From Micromonospora sp. MW-13 (GTDB lineage: Bacteria > Actinomycetota > Actinomycetes > Mycobacteriales > Micromonosporaceae), in NCBI RefSeq assembly GCF_003434305.1, contig NZ_QKKX01000029.1:1-50343 (forward strand): a stretch of 50,343 bases of DNA, written 5' to 3'. Position 1 is the stretch's first letter. Every line of letters starts with the position of its first letter. Both the position numbers and the translations under genes were made by a program. The notes under the pieces are model-generated. The model ran no database searches. It saw nothing but the letters and a program-made list of their open reading frames with translations, and was not told where the DNA came from. Shown piece after piece: positions 31,854 through 38,228 of the stretch.

Positions 31854-32468
31854 GTGGATCTGAAGCTCTTCGGCGAGGTCTTCGTGACCCTGCTGGTCAT
31901 CGTCGACCCGCCGGGCATGATGCCGATCTTCCTCGCGCTCACCGGGCCGCTGGCCGCCCGGGACCGGAACCGGGCGGCCTGGCAGGCCGTCGCGCTGGCG
32001 CTCGGGGTGATCGTGGTGTTCGCCGTGGCCGGGCAGACCCTGCTCGCCTACCTGCACGTGGACCTGCCGGCGCTCCAGGCGGCCGGCGGGCTGCTGCTGG
32101 TGCTGGTCGCCCTGGAGCTGCTCACCGGCAAGGCGGACGATCCCACCCAGCAATCCACTTCGAACATCGCCCTGGTGCCGCTGGGTACCCCGCTGCTGGC
32201 CGGGCCGGGCGCGATCGTGGCGACGATGTTGTTCGTCCAGCAGGCCGACCGGGCCACCGACTACGGCGCCATCGCGGCGGCCATCGTCGCGGTGATGCTC
32301 ACCGTCTGGGTCGTGCTGCGCTTCTCCGGCGGGATCGTCAAGATCCTGCGCCCCGGCGGGATCGAGGTGCTCACCCGGATCGCCGGCCTGCTGCTCGCCG
32401 CCATCGCGGTGCAGCTCATCGCGGACGCCGTCGCCGCCTTCGTCACGCAGTACGTGAACATGGCCTGA
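31854..32468 (+). CDS. MarC family integral membrane protein
   Basis: A 204-residue protein with six predicted membrane helices. The first helix carries the family signature FVTLLVIVDPPGMMPIFLALT, and helix 4 has IALVPLGTPLLAGPGAIVATMLF, both conserved in MarC/YhcE/YchE. Despite the name, MarC does not confer multidrug resistance, and its transport substrate is unknown. The GTG start fits a leaderless mRNA. It follows the PHP gene closely; a RecB-like gene comes 88 nt later. Confidence 0.9.
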   Translation: MDLKLFGEVFVTLLVIVDPPGMMPIFLALTGPLAARDRNRAAWQAVALALGVIVVFAVAGQTLLAYLHVDLPALQAAGGLLLVLVALELLTGKADDPTQQSTSNIALVPLGTPLLAGPGAIVATMLFVQQADRATDYGAIAAAIVAVMLTVWVVLRFSGGIVKILRPGGIEVLTRIAGLLLAAIAVQLIADAVAAFVTQYVNMA

Positions 32469-32556
32469 CCCGGCCCGTCGCCCGACGGCCCCGCCCTGCC
32501 TCGACCCGCCGACCGGGTCGGCGCGACCGTCGTACCGGGGTGGCAGGATCGGCGGG

Positions 32557-33468
32557 GTGCGACGAGCCTCCTCATCCGGACGATCCACCACCGGTTCGGC
32601 CCCACGGGCCCGGTCCGGCCAGCCCGAGCAGCTCGGCTTCGACGGCATGCCGGAGCGGCTGTTCGTCTGCACGCCCAGCAAGCTCGGCGCGTACGCGGAC
32701 TGCCCGCGCCGCTACCGCCACTCGTACGTCGACCGGCCGGCGCCGCCGAAGGGCCCGCCCTGGGCGCACAACTCGCTCGGCGCGAGCGTGCACACCGCCC
32801 TGAAGAACTGGTACGCGCTGCCCGCCGACCGCCGCCGCCCGGAGGCGCTGGCCGCGCTGCTCAGGGGCACCTGGGTCCGCGAGGGCTACCGCGACGACGA
32901 GCAGGAGCGGGAGGCGTACCGGCGGGCGTTGGGCTGGCTGGAGTCCTACGTGGACACCCTGGATCCGGGGGCCGACCCGGTCGGCGTCGAGCGGGTGGTG
33001 GCGGTCAAGACGGCGGTGCTGGCGTTCAACGGCCGCACCGACCGGATCGACTCCCGGCCCGGCCCGGACGGCCCGGAGCTGGTGATCGTCGACTACAAGA
33101 CCGGCCGCGCCGGGACGGACGCGGACGACGCCCGTGGCTCCCAGGCGCTGGCCCTCTACGCGTACGCCGCCGAGCGGGTGTTCCGCCGGCCGTGCCGCCG
33201 GGTGGAGCTGCACCACCTGCCCACGGGCACCGTCGCGGCGCACGAGCACACCGCCGAGTCACTGGCCCGCCAGCTCACCCGCGCCGAGGAGACCGCGCGG
33301 GACATCATGGCCGCCGAGCGGGCGGTCGCCGACGGGGCCGACCCCGACGAGGCGTTCCCCACCACACCCGGGCCGCGCTGCGGCTGGTGCGACTACCGCC
33401 GCACCTGCCCCACCGGCTCGCAGACGCCGGGCAAGGAGCCCTGGGCGGCGATGGAGCGCACCGGCTGA
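32557..33468 (+). CDS. RecB-family PD-(D/E)XK nuclease with Fe-S cluster ligands
   Basis: A 303-residue stand-alone relative of the RecB/AddB/Cas4 nuclease domain. A disordered start is followed by the first cluster Cys (SKLGAYADCPRRYRH, Cys49) and LGASVHTALKNW. The active site has FNGRTDRID and VIVDYKTGRAG (PD-(D/E)XK with Asp...Asp-Tyr-Lys). CGWCDYRRTC near the end holds Cys275, Cys278 and Cys284. The four cysteines match the iron-sulfur staple of this group. No helicase is attached, and no cas1/cas2 genes or repeats are near, so a DNA-repair role is more likely than CRISPR. The GTG start lacks an obvious ribosome site. Confidence 0.85.
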   Translation: MRRASSSGRSTTGSAPRARSGQPEQLGFDGMPERLFVCTPSKLGAYADCPRRYRHSYVDRPAPPKGPPWAHNSLGASVHTALKNWYALPADRRRPEALAALLRGTWVREGYRDDEQEREAYRRALGWLESYVDTLDPGADPVGVERVVAVKTAVLAFNGRTDRIDSRPGPDGPELVIVDYKTGRAGTDADDARGSQALALYAYAAERVFRRPCRRVELHHLPTGTVAAHEHTAESLARQLTRAEETARDIMAAERAVADGADPDEAFPTTPGPRCGWCDYRRTCPTGSQTPGKEPWAAMERTG

Positions 33469-33526
33469 CCGGAACCGGGTTCGGGGCCGTGCCGACGTGG
33501 CCGGGGCGGGCCAGGGTCGGCGCCGG

Positions 33527-34390
33527 TCAGGCGGCCACGCCGGCCGCGGCGATCCGGGCCGCCCGCGCCTTCGCGGCCTGCTGCAACGGGCCCTCCCGCC
33601 AGCGGCGCGGCACCGCCGCCAGGGCGAGCCGCAGGGCGCGCACGCTCAGGTCGGCAGACAGCTCGGTGGTCGGCAGCCCCAACCCGCCGTACATCCGGCG
33701 GGCCCAGGGCGGCAGCAGCGCGAACGCGGTGCCGGCGACGCCGAGGTACGCGAACCGGGCCGGCCCGAGGTTCAGCCCGATCCGGGCCGGGAGGTTGAGC
33801 TTCCACGGGATCGGCGGCGCGGTGAGGAAGACGGCCGTCTCCGCCGCCTCCCGGGTGATCCGCAGGTCCGGCCGGATCCGCCGGTAGTACTCCGCCACCT
33901 CCGCCGCGGTGCCGGGCACGTCCGCCGGGTCCAGCCCGACCAGGGCCGCCACCCGGCGCTGCTCGGCGTAGTAGCCGTCCACCTCGGCGTCGGTCAGCCG
34001 CAGCCCGGCGCGGCGGGCGGTGCTGAGGAACGTCTCCACCTCGGCCACGTGCACCCAGCGCAGCAGCTCCGGGTCGTCGACGCGGAACTCCTCCCCGGTG
34101 GCCGGGTCGGTGGCGCGCAGCCGGGCGTGCAGCCGGCGTACCCGCGCCCCGGCGGCCTCGGCCTCGGCGGTGGTGCCGTAGATGGTGGTCGCCACGTACG
34201 TGGCGGTGCGGACGAGCCGCCCCCACGAGTCGGCGCGGTAGTCGCTGTTCTGCGCCACCCCGGCCATGGCCCGGGGATGCAGCGCCTGGAGGTAGAGCGA
34301 ACGCAGGCCGGCGACGATCAGGATCGGCTCCTCGTGCACCTTCCACGTGACCGATCCCGGACCGAACAGGCCGAGGTCATCGGGGTCCAC
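33527..34390 (-). CDS. Oxygenase MpaB family protein (DUF2236)
   Basis: A 287-residue protein of the family that includes the mycophenolic-acid oxygenase MpaB' and latex-clearing protein relatives. Landmarks are FGPGSVTWKVHEEPILIVAGLRSLYLQALHPRAMAGV, RLVRTATYVATTIYGTTAEAEAA, and WVHVAEVETFLSTARR with the conserved His residues thought to bind haem. A C-terminal helix cluster with ARRMYGGLGLPTTE completes it. Bacterial members are mostly uncharacterised. It converges on the RecB-like gene and is followed upstream by a fur gene in the same direction, 43 nt away. Confidence 0.87.
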   Translation of the reverse strand: MDPDDLGLFGPGSVTWKVHEEPILIVAGLRSLYLQALHPRAMAGVAQNSDYRADSWGRLVRTATYVATTIYGTTAEAEAAGARVRRLHARLRATDPATGEEFRVDDPELLRWVHVAEVETFLSTARRAGLRLTDAEVDGYYAEQRRVAALVGLDPADVPGTAAEVAEYYRRIRPDLRITREAAETAVFLTAPPIPWKLNLPARIGLNLGPARFAYLGVAGTAFALLPPWARRMYGGLGLPTTELSADLSVRALRLALAAVPRRWREGPLQQAAKARAARIAAAGVAA

Positions 34391-34433
34391 CCGACCAAGG
34401 GTGCCACGCCCCGGGCCCGACCGGCGGGCGGTG

Positions 34434-34862
34434 TCAGTCGTCGGCGCTGCGGCGGGCCTGGCAGGCCGGGCAGAGCCCCCAGAACGTCACTTCCGCCTCC
34501 TCCACGTCGAAGCCGTGCGCGGCGTTCGGGTCCAGGCAGGGCGCCGCGCCGACCGCGCAGTCGATGTCGGCGATCTCGCCGCACCCCCGGCAGACCACGT
34601 GATGGTGGTTGTCGCCGGCCCGAGCCTCGTAGCGGGCGGGGCTGCCGGCGGGCTCGATGCGGCGGGACAGCCCGGCCCGGGACAGCGCGCCGAGGACGTC
34701 GTAGACGGCCTGGGTGGAGACGGAGTCGAGGCGTTCCCGCACCCGGCGGGTGATCTCGTCGACCTCCAGGTGGCCGCCGGCGGCGAGGACGTCCAGCACG
34801 GCGAGCCGCGGCCGGGTGACCCGCAGGCCCCTCGACCGAAGCAGCTCCTCACCACCGGACAT
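34434..34862 (-). CDS. Fur family metal-dependent repressor
   Basis: A 142-residue repressor. The N-terminal winged helix is RVTRPRLAVLDVLAAGGHLEVDEITRRVRERLDSVSTQAVYDVLGALSRAGLSRRIE. The dimer domain holds NHHHVVCRGCGEI with His86-88 and the structural zinc Cys91/Cys94, and Cys131/Cys134 in CPACQ. The pattern fits the FurA/CatR subgroup that senses peroxide or iron in actinobacteria. katG is not adjacent. It diverges from a DUF2231 membrane protein across 223 nt, which is the most obvious local target. Longer readings of the frame to 35267 are antisense to that gene and not credible. Confidence 0.9.
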   Translation of the reverse strand: MSGGEELLRSRGLRVTRPRLAVLDVLAAGGHLEVDEITRRVRERLDSVSTQAVYDVLGALSRAGLSRRIEPAGSPARYEARAGDNHHHVVCRGCGEIADIDCAVGAAPCLDPNAAHGFDVEEAEVTFWGLCPACQARRSADD

Positions 34863-35085
34863 GAGGTCAATGACAGCACGGCCCTCACCAGGCGACAAGC
34901 GACCTCCTCGACCGGGTGGCCCGGGCCACAGCCGGCCCGTGGCCCAGGCCGCAGGTCGCCGGAGCCCGGGCCACGGGCTGAACCGGGCAATCGACGCGTA
35001 CGTGTACCCGATCGTCAGCACTGCCGCGGCGTCGGATCGTCGTACGCTGGCTGCCGCGGACCACGTCCACTGCCGGAGGTGTCGG

Positions 35086-35568
35086 GTGTTCAGGGAGATC
35101 AACGGGCTGCCAGGCCACGTTCTGGTGATCCATGCCGCCGTGGCGTTCGTTCCGCTGCTGGCCGTGCTGGCTGCCGGGTACGGGCTGCTGCCGAGGTGGC
35201 GCCCCCGGTTCGGCTGGGCGGTGGCCGTCCTCGCGGTGGTCACCCCGATCGTCACCTGGGTGGCCACGGAGTCGGGTGAGGCGCTGGAGGAGGCGCTGCG
35301 GGAGAAGGGCTACCCGCCGCAGATCCTCGACCAGGTCCGCGAGCACGCGCAGTACGGCGAGACGCTGCTCTGGTTCACCGTCGGCCTCGCCGTGGCGGCC
35401 CTCCTCCTGCTGCTGGTGACCCGCAACGACGACCGGGTCTCCCGGCTGCCCGCCTGGGCGCCGCTGCTGCTGACCGTGGTGGTGGTCGTGCTCGGGGTGG
35501 CCTCGCTGGTCTACGTCTACCTGACCGGCGACACCGGCGCCCAGGCGGTCTGGGGCACCACCCTCTGA
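35086..35568 (+). CDS. DUF2231 membrane protein
   Basis: A 160-residue protein with four membrane helices, built like DUF2231 domains that resemble cytochrome b-type bundles. It has HVLVIHAAVAFVPLLAVLAAGYGLL (with paired His), AVLAVVTPIVTWVATESGEALEE, EHAQYGETLLWFTVGLAVAALLLLLV, and a C-terminal LLLTVVVVVLGVASLVYVYLTGDTGAQAVWG. The GTG start has GGAGG 6 nt upstream. The divergent fur gene suggests iron or redox control. Function is unknown; a haem-binding role rests only on conserved His. Confidence 0.85.
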   Translation: MFREINGLPGHVLVIHAAVAFVPLLAVLAAGYGLLPRWRPRFGWAVAVLAVVTPIVTWVATESGEALEEALREKGYPPQILDQVREHAQYGETLLWFTVGLAVAALLLLLVTRNDDRVSRLPAWAPLLLTVVVVVLGVASLVYVYLTGDTGAQAVWGTTL

Positions 35569-35593
35569 CCTCCGGGGCGGCGAACCGGCCCGG

Positions 35594-35935
35594 TCAGAAG
35601 ATCGCCCGGGAGCAGAGCAGGCAGACCAGGGCGACCAGCACCACCGCGGCGACCCCGCCGACGCTCCAGGTGACCCGCTGGGCGCGCTGCTCCTCCGCGT
35701 CCAACCCGGTCGTGTCCTGCGGCGGCAGGTGCCGGGGCGGGGCCACCCGCAGGCGCACCGGGGGCCGCCAACCGGGCGGCGGGGCAGTGCTGGGCGGCGG
35801 TCCACCGTACCCGGCCGCCGGGCCGGCACCGCCGGCGCCGGCCGGTCGCACCGGGCCGGGGGCCGCGCCGCCGGGGGCGGCCGGCGGACGGCGCCAGTAG
35901 TCGTCCTCGGGGCGGTCACCGCTGGGCGTCGTCAC
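35594..35935 (-). CDS. Small Pro-rich single-pass membrane protein
   Basis: A 113-residue protein with no recognised domain. A long Pro/Gly-rich N terminus (PPAAPGGAAPGPVRPAGAGG onward) is followed by a short charged segment DTTGLDAEEQRAQRVTWS and one membrane helix (VGGVAAVVLVALVCLLCSRAIF) that ends the protein at a Phe. The GTG giving VTTPSGDRPEDDYWRR was chosen because longer readings become Arg-rich noise. The type resembles tail-anchored small proteins common in actinobacteria; function is unknown. Confidence 0.65.
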   Translation of the reverse strand: MTTPSGDRPEDDYWRRPPAAPGGAAPGPVRPAGAGGAGPAAGYGGPPPSTAPPPGWRPPVRLRVAPPRHLPPQDTTGLDAEEQRAQRVTWSVGGVAAVVLVALVCLLCSRAIF

Positions 35936-36008
35936 GCCGTCCGACGCTACCAACCCCGCTGCCGCGTGGCCGACCGGACGCGGGCCGGAACCGGTAGTCT
36001 TGCCGCTC

Positions 36009-36185
36009 GTGAGCATCGACCCGGGGGCGCAGGCACGTGGCGACGACGACCGCGCCGTCGACCTGAGCGACGACTTCGTGGTGCTGCCCGAGCAGACGGC
36101 CGACGACACCGATCGGGGTTGGGGCGAGCGGTCCGGGGGCAACGACGACTGGCTGCTCGCCGAGCGCCCGCCGCACTGGGACTGA
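36009..36185 (+). CDS. Small acidic conserved protein (58 residues)
   Basis: A 58-residue acidic protein, VSIDPGAQARGDDD at the start and DDWLLAERPPHWD at the end. The Trp-rich C terminus (WGERSGGNDDWLLAERPPHW) is the conserved part; I recall similar proteins in other actinobacteria with unknown function. TAGTCT at 35995-36000 ends 8 nt before the GTG start and no ribosome site is seen, so it may be leaderless. It converges on a SAF-domain gene. Confidence 0.65.
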   Translation: MSIDPGAQARGDDDRAVDLSDDFVVLPEQTADDTDRGWGERSGGNDDWLLAERPPHWD

Positions 36186-36312
36186 GCCCCGCCCGCCTGC
36201 CCGTTCGCCGCCTGGCCGTCGGCCGTCGGCCGCCGCGAAGCTCGCCCGGGCGCACCGTCTCGCCGCCGGCTGTCTCGGCGCCGGCTGTTTCGTCGTACCG
36301 TCGAGCCCGGCG

Positions 36313-36834
36313 TCAGCCGCGGACCACGATGGCGAACCGGCTGCCCTCCGGCAGGCCCACGGCCCGCTGTGCCTGCTCGGGGCGCAGCGCCAGGTAGAGC
36401 GCCGACGAGCCGTCCGCCGCGCCGGCCCCGACCACGTCGAGCACCAGCGCGCGGGACGCCAGCAGGTCGGCCTCGCCGGCCCGGCCGTCGGCCGGCACGG
36501 CGAGCAGGTCGACCCGGGCACCGGGGCGGACCACGGCGAGCGCGGCGGGTTCGGCCAGCCGGACCGGGACGCCGACCGCCCCGTCGGGCAGCGGCAGCGC
36601 CGACGGCGGAGCCCCGGGGCCGGGCGGTGGGCCGCCGGTGGACGGCGACGAGGCCGGGCCGGGGGAGCCGGAGCCGCCCGGCGGGGAAGGGCAGCCGCTC
36701 GGGGTCTGGAGGACCGCCACGGCGAGGCCGAGGAGGGCGGCGACGAGGGCGGCGCGCAGCAGCGTCGACCGCCCCGGAAACCGGGGCCGGCGCACCGGCC
36801 GCAGTGATCCCGTGCCCGCCCCGGTGGTAGCCAT
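36313..36834 (-). CDS. SAF-domain membrane protein (RcpC/CpaB or FlgA-like)
   Basis: A 173-residue protein. The short cytosolic N terminus is followed by one helix (LLRAALVAALLGLAVAVLQT), then a Pro/Ser/Gly linker, then a SAF-like domain of about 90 residues (PLPDGAVGVPVRLAEPAALAVVRPGARVDLLAV, RALVLDVVG, LPEGSRFAIVVRG). SAF domains occur in CpaB/RcpC of tad pili and in FlgA; no pilus gene lies nearby. In streptomycetes this gene sits next to fmdB and the folate ligase gene, as it does here. Role unknown. Confidence 0.75.
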   Translation of the reverse strand: MATTGAGTGSLRPVRRPRFPGRSTLLRAALVAALLGLAVAVLQTPSGCPSPPGGSGSPGPASSPSTGGPPPGPGAPPSALPLPDGAVGVPVRLAEPAALAVVRPGARVDLLAVPADGRAGEADLLASRALVLDVVGAGAADGSSALYLALRPEQAQRAVGLPEGSRFAIVVRG

Positions 36835-36964
36835 CCGGTCCCTCCCGCCGTCCCCGGGCGCCGTGGTGGCACCGGGGCACCCCGCCTCGCCCGGTGCCGT
36901 GGTGGTGCCGGGAGCAGCAGGTTAGGCCGGAAAGGGCAGGCCCCGCCCGGGCCGGGGCGGGGCC

Positions 36965-36992
36965 TGTGGACAACCGGGCCGCCTGTGGACAA
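36965..36992. promoter_or_regulatory. Pair of DnaA boxes
   Basis: TGTGGACAA occurs at 36965-36973 and again at 36984-36992, 19 bp apart in the same orientation. It is the reverse of TTGTCCACA, the consensus DnaA box of Streptomyces and other high-GC actinobacteria. The 12-bp units CCTGTGGACAAC are identical. No origin gene (dnaA, dnaN) is near. Confidence 0.65.
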
Positions 36993-37028
36993 CCCCCACG
37001 CGGCGCGGCGGTCTGCTAGGAAGCCAGG

Positions 37029-37418
37029 TCAGGAGGAGCTGGAACCGCTGGCCGCCGGGGCCTTCGACGGGCCGCCCGAGGACGACGACCCGGACGAGCC
37101 CGACGAGCCGGACGACCCGTTGGACGAACTGGTCGAACTGGCCGAGCCGCCGGACGTGCTCGACGACGAGCCGGAGTCGCCGCCGGAGGACGACTCGGAC
37201 TTGGCCGGCTTGCCGGCGTCACCCTTGGCCGGGTCGGACCCGGAGCGGGAGTCGGTGCGGTAGAAACCCGAGCCCTTGAAGACGACGCCGACCGAATTGA
37301 AGACCTTGCGCAGTCGCCCCGCACACGCCGGGCACTCGGTCAACGGCTCGTCAGAGAACGACTGCACCGCCTCGAGCTGCTGGCCGCACGCGGTGCAGGC
37401 GTACTGGTACGTGGGCAC
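37029..37418 (-). CDS. FmdB/Ruc-like zinc-ribbon chaperone with disordered tail
   Basis: A 129-residue protein. The first 35 residues form an FmdB-type zinc ribbon with Cys8, Cys11, Cys29 and Cys32 (YACTACG and ECPAC). About 60 residues of Ser/Gly low complexity make the second half. This is the layout of Rv0991c of M. tuberculosis (Ruc), known as a redox-regulated chaperone in which zinc leaves on oxidation and which is repressed by HrcA. Here a CIRCE element lies 28 nt upstream of its start, and the folate-ligase gene is next upstream, as in mycobacteria. The GTG with GGAGGA is the start. That it acts as a chaperone is inferred from homology. Confidence 0.88.
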   Translation of the reverse strand: MPTYQYACTACGQQLEAVQSFSDEPLTECPACAGRLRKVFNSVGVVFKGSGFYRTDSRSGSDPAKGDAGKPAKSESSSGGDSGSSSSTSGGSASSTSSSNGSSGSSGSSGSSSSGGPSKAPAASGSSSS

Positions 37419-37445
37419 TTTCTCCTCCGGATCTGGCACGGCCGA

Positions 37446-37472
37446 TTGGCACTCGACTCATTCGAGTGCCAA
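37446..37472 (-). promoter_or_regulatory. CIRCE element (HrcA operator) of the fmdB/ruc gene
   Basis: TTGGCACTC-N9-GAGTGCCAA is a perfect 9+9 inverted repeat with the 9-nt spacer typical of CIRCE. It lies 28 nt upstream of the ruc start and overlaps the end of the folate-ligase gene, whose stop codon is inside the spacer. It implies heat-shock control by HrcA. Confidence 0.88.
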
Positions 37473-38144
37473 TGGTGCGTCATCGGACCCGGGTTCGTCC
37501 AGCGGAAGTGCCGGGACCGACACGGGGCCGCCCGTCAGCGTACGCAGCCCTGCCGCAGGGGCGACCACCGCGCCGACCGGACGGTCGTGCGGCTCGACCG
37601 GTAGGTGTTCGCGCAGCTCACCGTCGTGCAGCAGGGCCACCGTCAGGGCCCGGTCGCCGACCCGGGCCAGCGCCCGGTCGTACGAGCCGCCCCCGCGGCC
37701 CAGCCGCCGCCCGCGCCGGTCCACGGCCAGGGCCGGCACCACCACGAGCTGGGCGTCGGCGACCGCCGACCGGCCGAGCCGGGGGCCGGCCGGCTCCCGC
37801 AGCCCCCGCCCGGCCGCGACCAGGCAGCTGGGGCCGGTGTACGCCGCCCAGTCCAGGTCGAGGTCGTCGCACAGCACCGGCAGCAGCAGGTCGGCCCCCG
37901 GCGGCAGCGCCGCGCGCAGCGCCTCCGGCAGCTCCGCGCCGCCCGGCTCGGACCCGACCGGGACGTACGCGGTCATCCGGGTCGGGCGCAGCCGGCGGAC
38001 CAGCTCGACCAGCGTGGCCCGGACCCGCGACGCCGCCTCGGCCCGGGCCGACGCGGGCAGCGCGCGGCGGCGGGCGAGCAGCTCCACCCGGGCGCTCCGC
38101 TTCGCCGCATGGGTCACTTCCGCGTCATCAGAAAAATCAGGCAC
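37458..38144 (-). CDS. 5-formyltetrahydrofolate cyclo-ligase
   Basis: A 228-residue ATP-dependent enzyme that converts 5-formyl-THF to 5,10-methenyl-THF, returning the folate to one-carbon metabolism. It has the N-terminal KRSARVELLARRRALPASAR, the central VGSEPGGAELP, and the family signature RRLGRGGGSYDRALARV, in which the Gly-rich loop and Tyr bind folate and ATP. The C terminus ends beyond the VPVEPHDRPVGAVVAP segment. The start GTG has GGAG 6 nt upstream; a TTG 18 nt further up is weaker. The gene ends inside the CIRCE element of the next gene. It diverges from the diguanylate-cyclase gene. Confidence 0.9.
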   Translation of the reverse strand: MPDFSDDAEVTHAAKRSARVELLARRRALPASARAEAASRVRATLVELVRRLRPTRMTAYVPVGSEPGGAELPEALRAALPPGADLLLPVLCDDLDLDWAAYTGPSCLVAAGRGLREPAGPRLGRSAVADAQLVVVPALAVDRRGRRLGRGGGSYDRALARVGDRALTVALLHDGELREHLPVEPHDRPVGAVVAPAAGLRTLTGGPVSVPALPLDEPGSDDAPLALE

Positions 38145-38228
38145 GCAACACTCCTGACGCAACGTTTGTCACTCGGTCGCACTGTGTCAGCATCGCTAGC
38201 ATCGGGCGCGGAACTTCCGGGGGGAGCG

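Noticed and set aside
32557..33468. RecB-like nuclease taken as Cas4, hinting at CRISPR
   Set aside because: No spaced repeats or cas1/cas2 genes are present; stand-alone RecB-like nucleases are common in actinobacteria.
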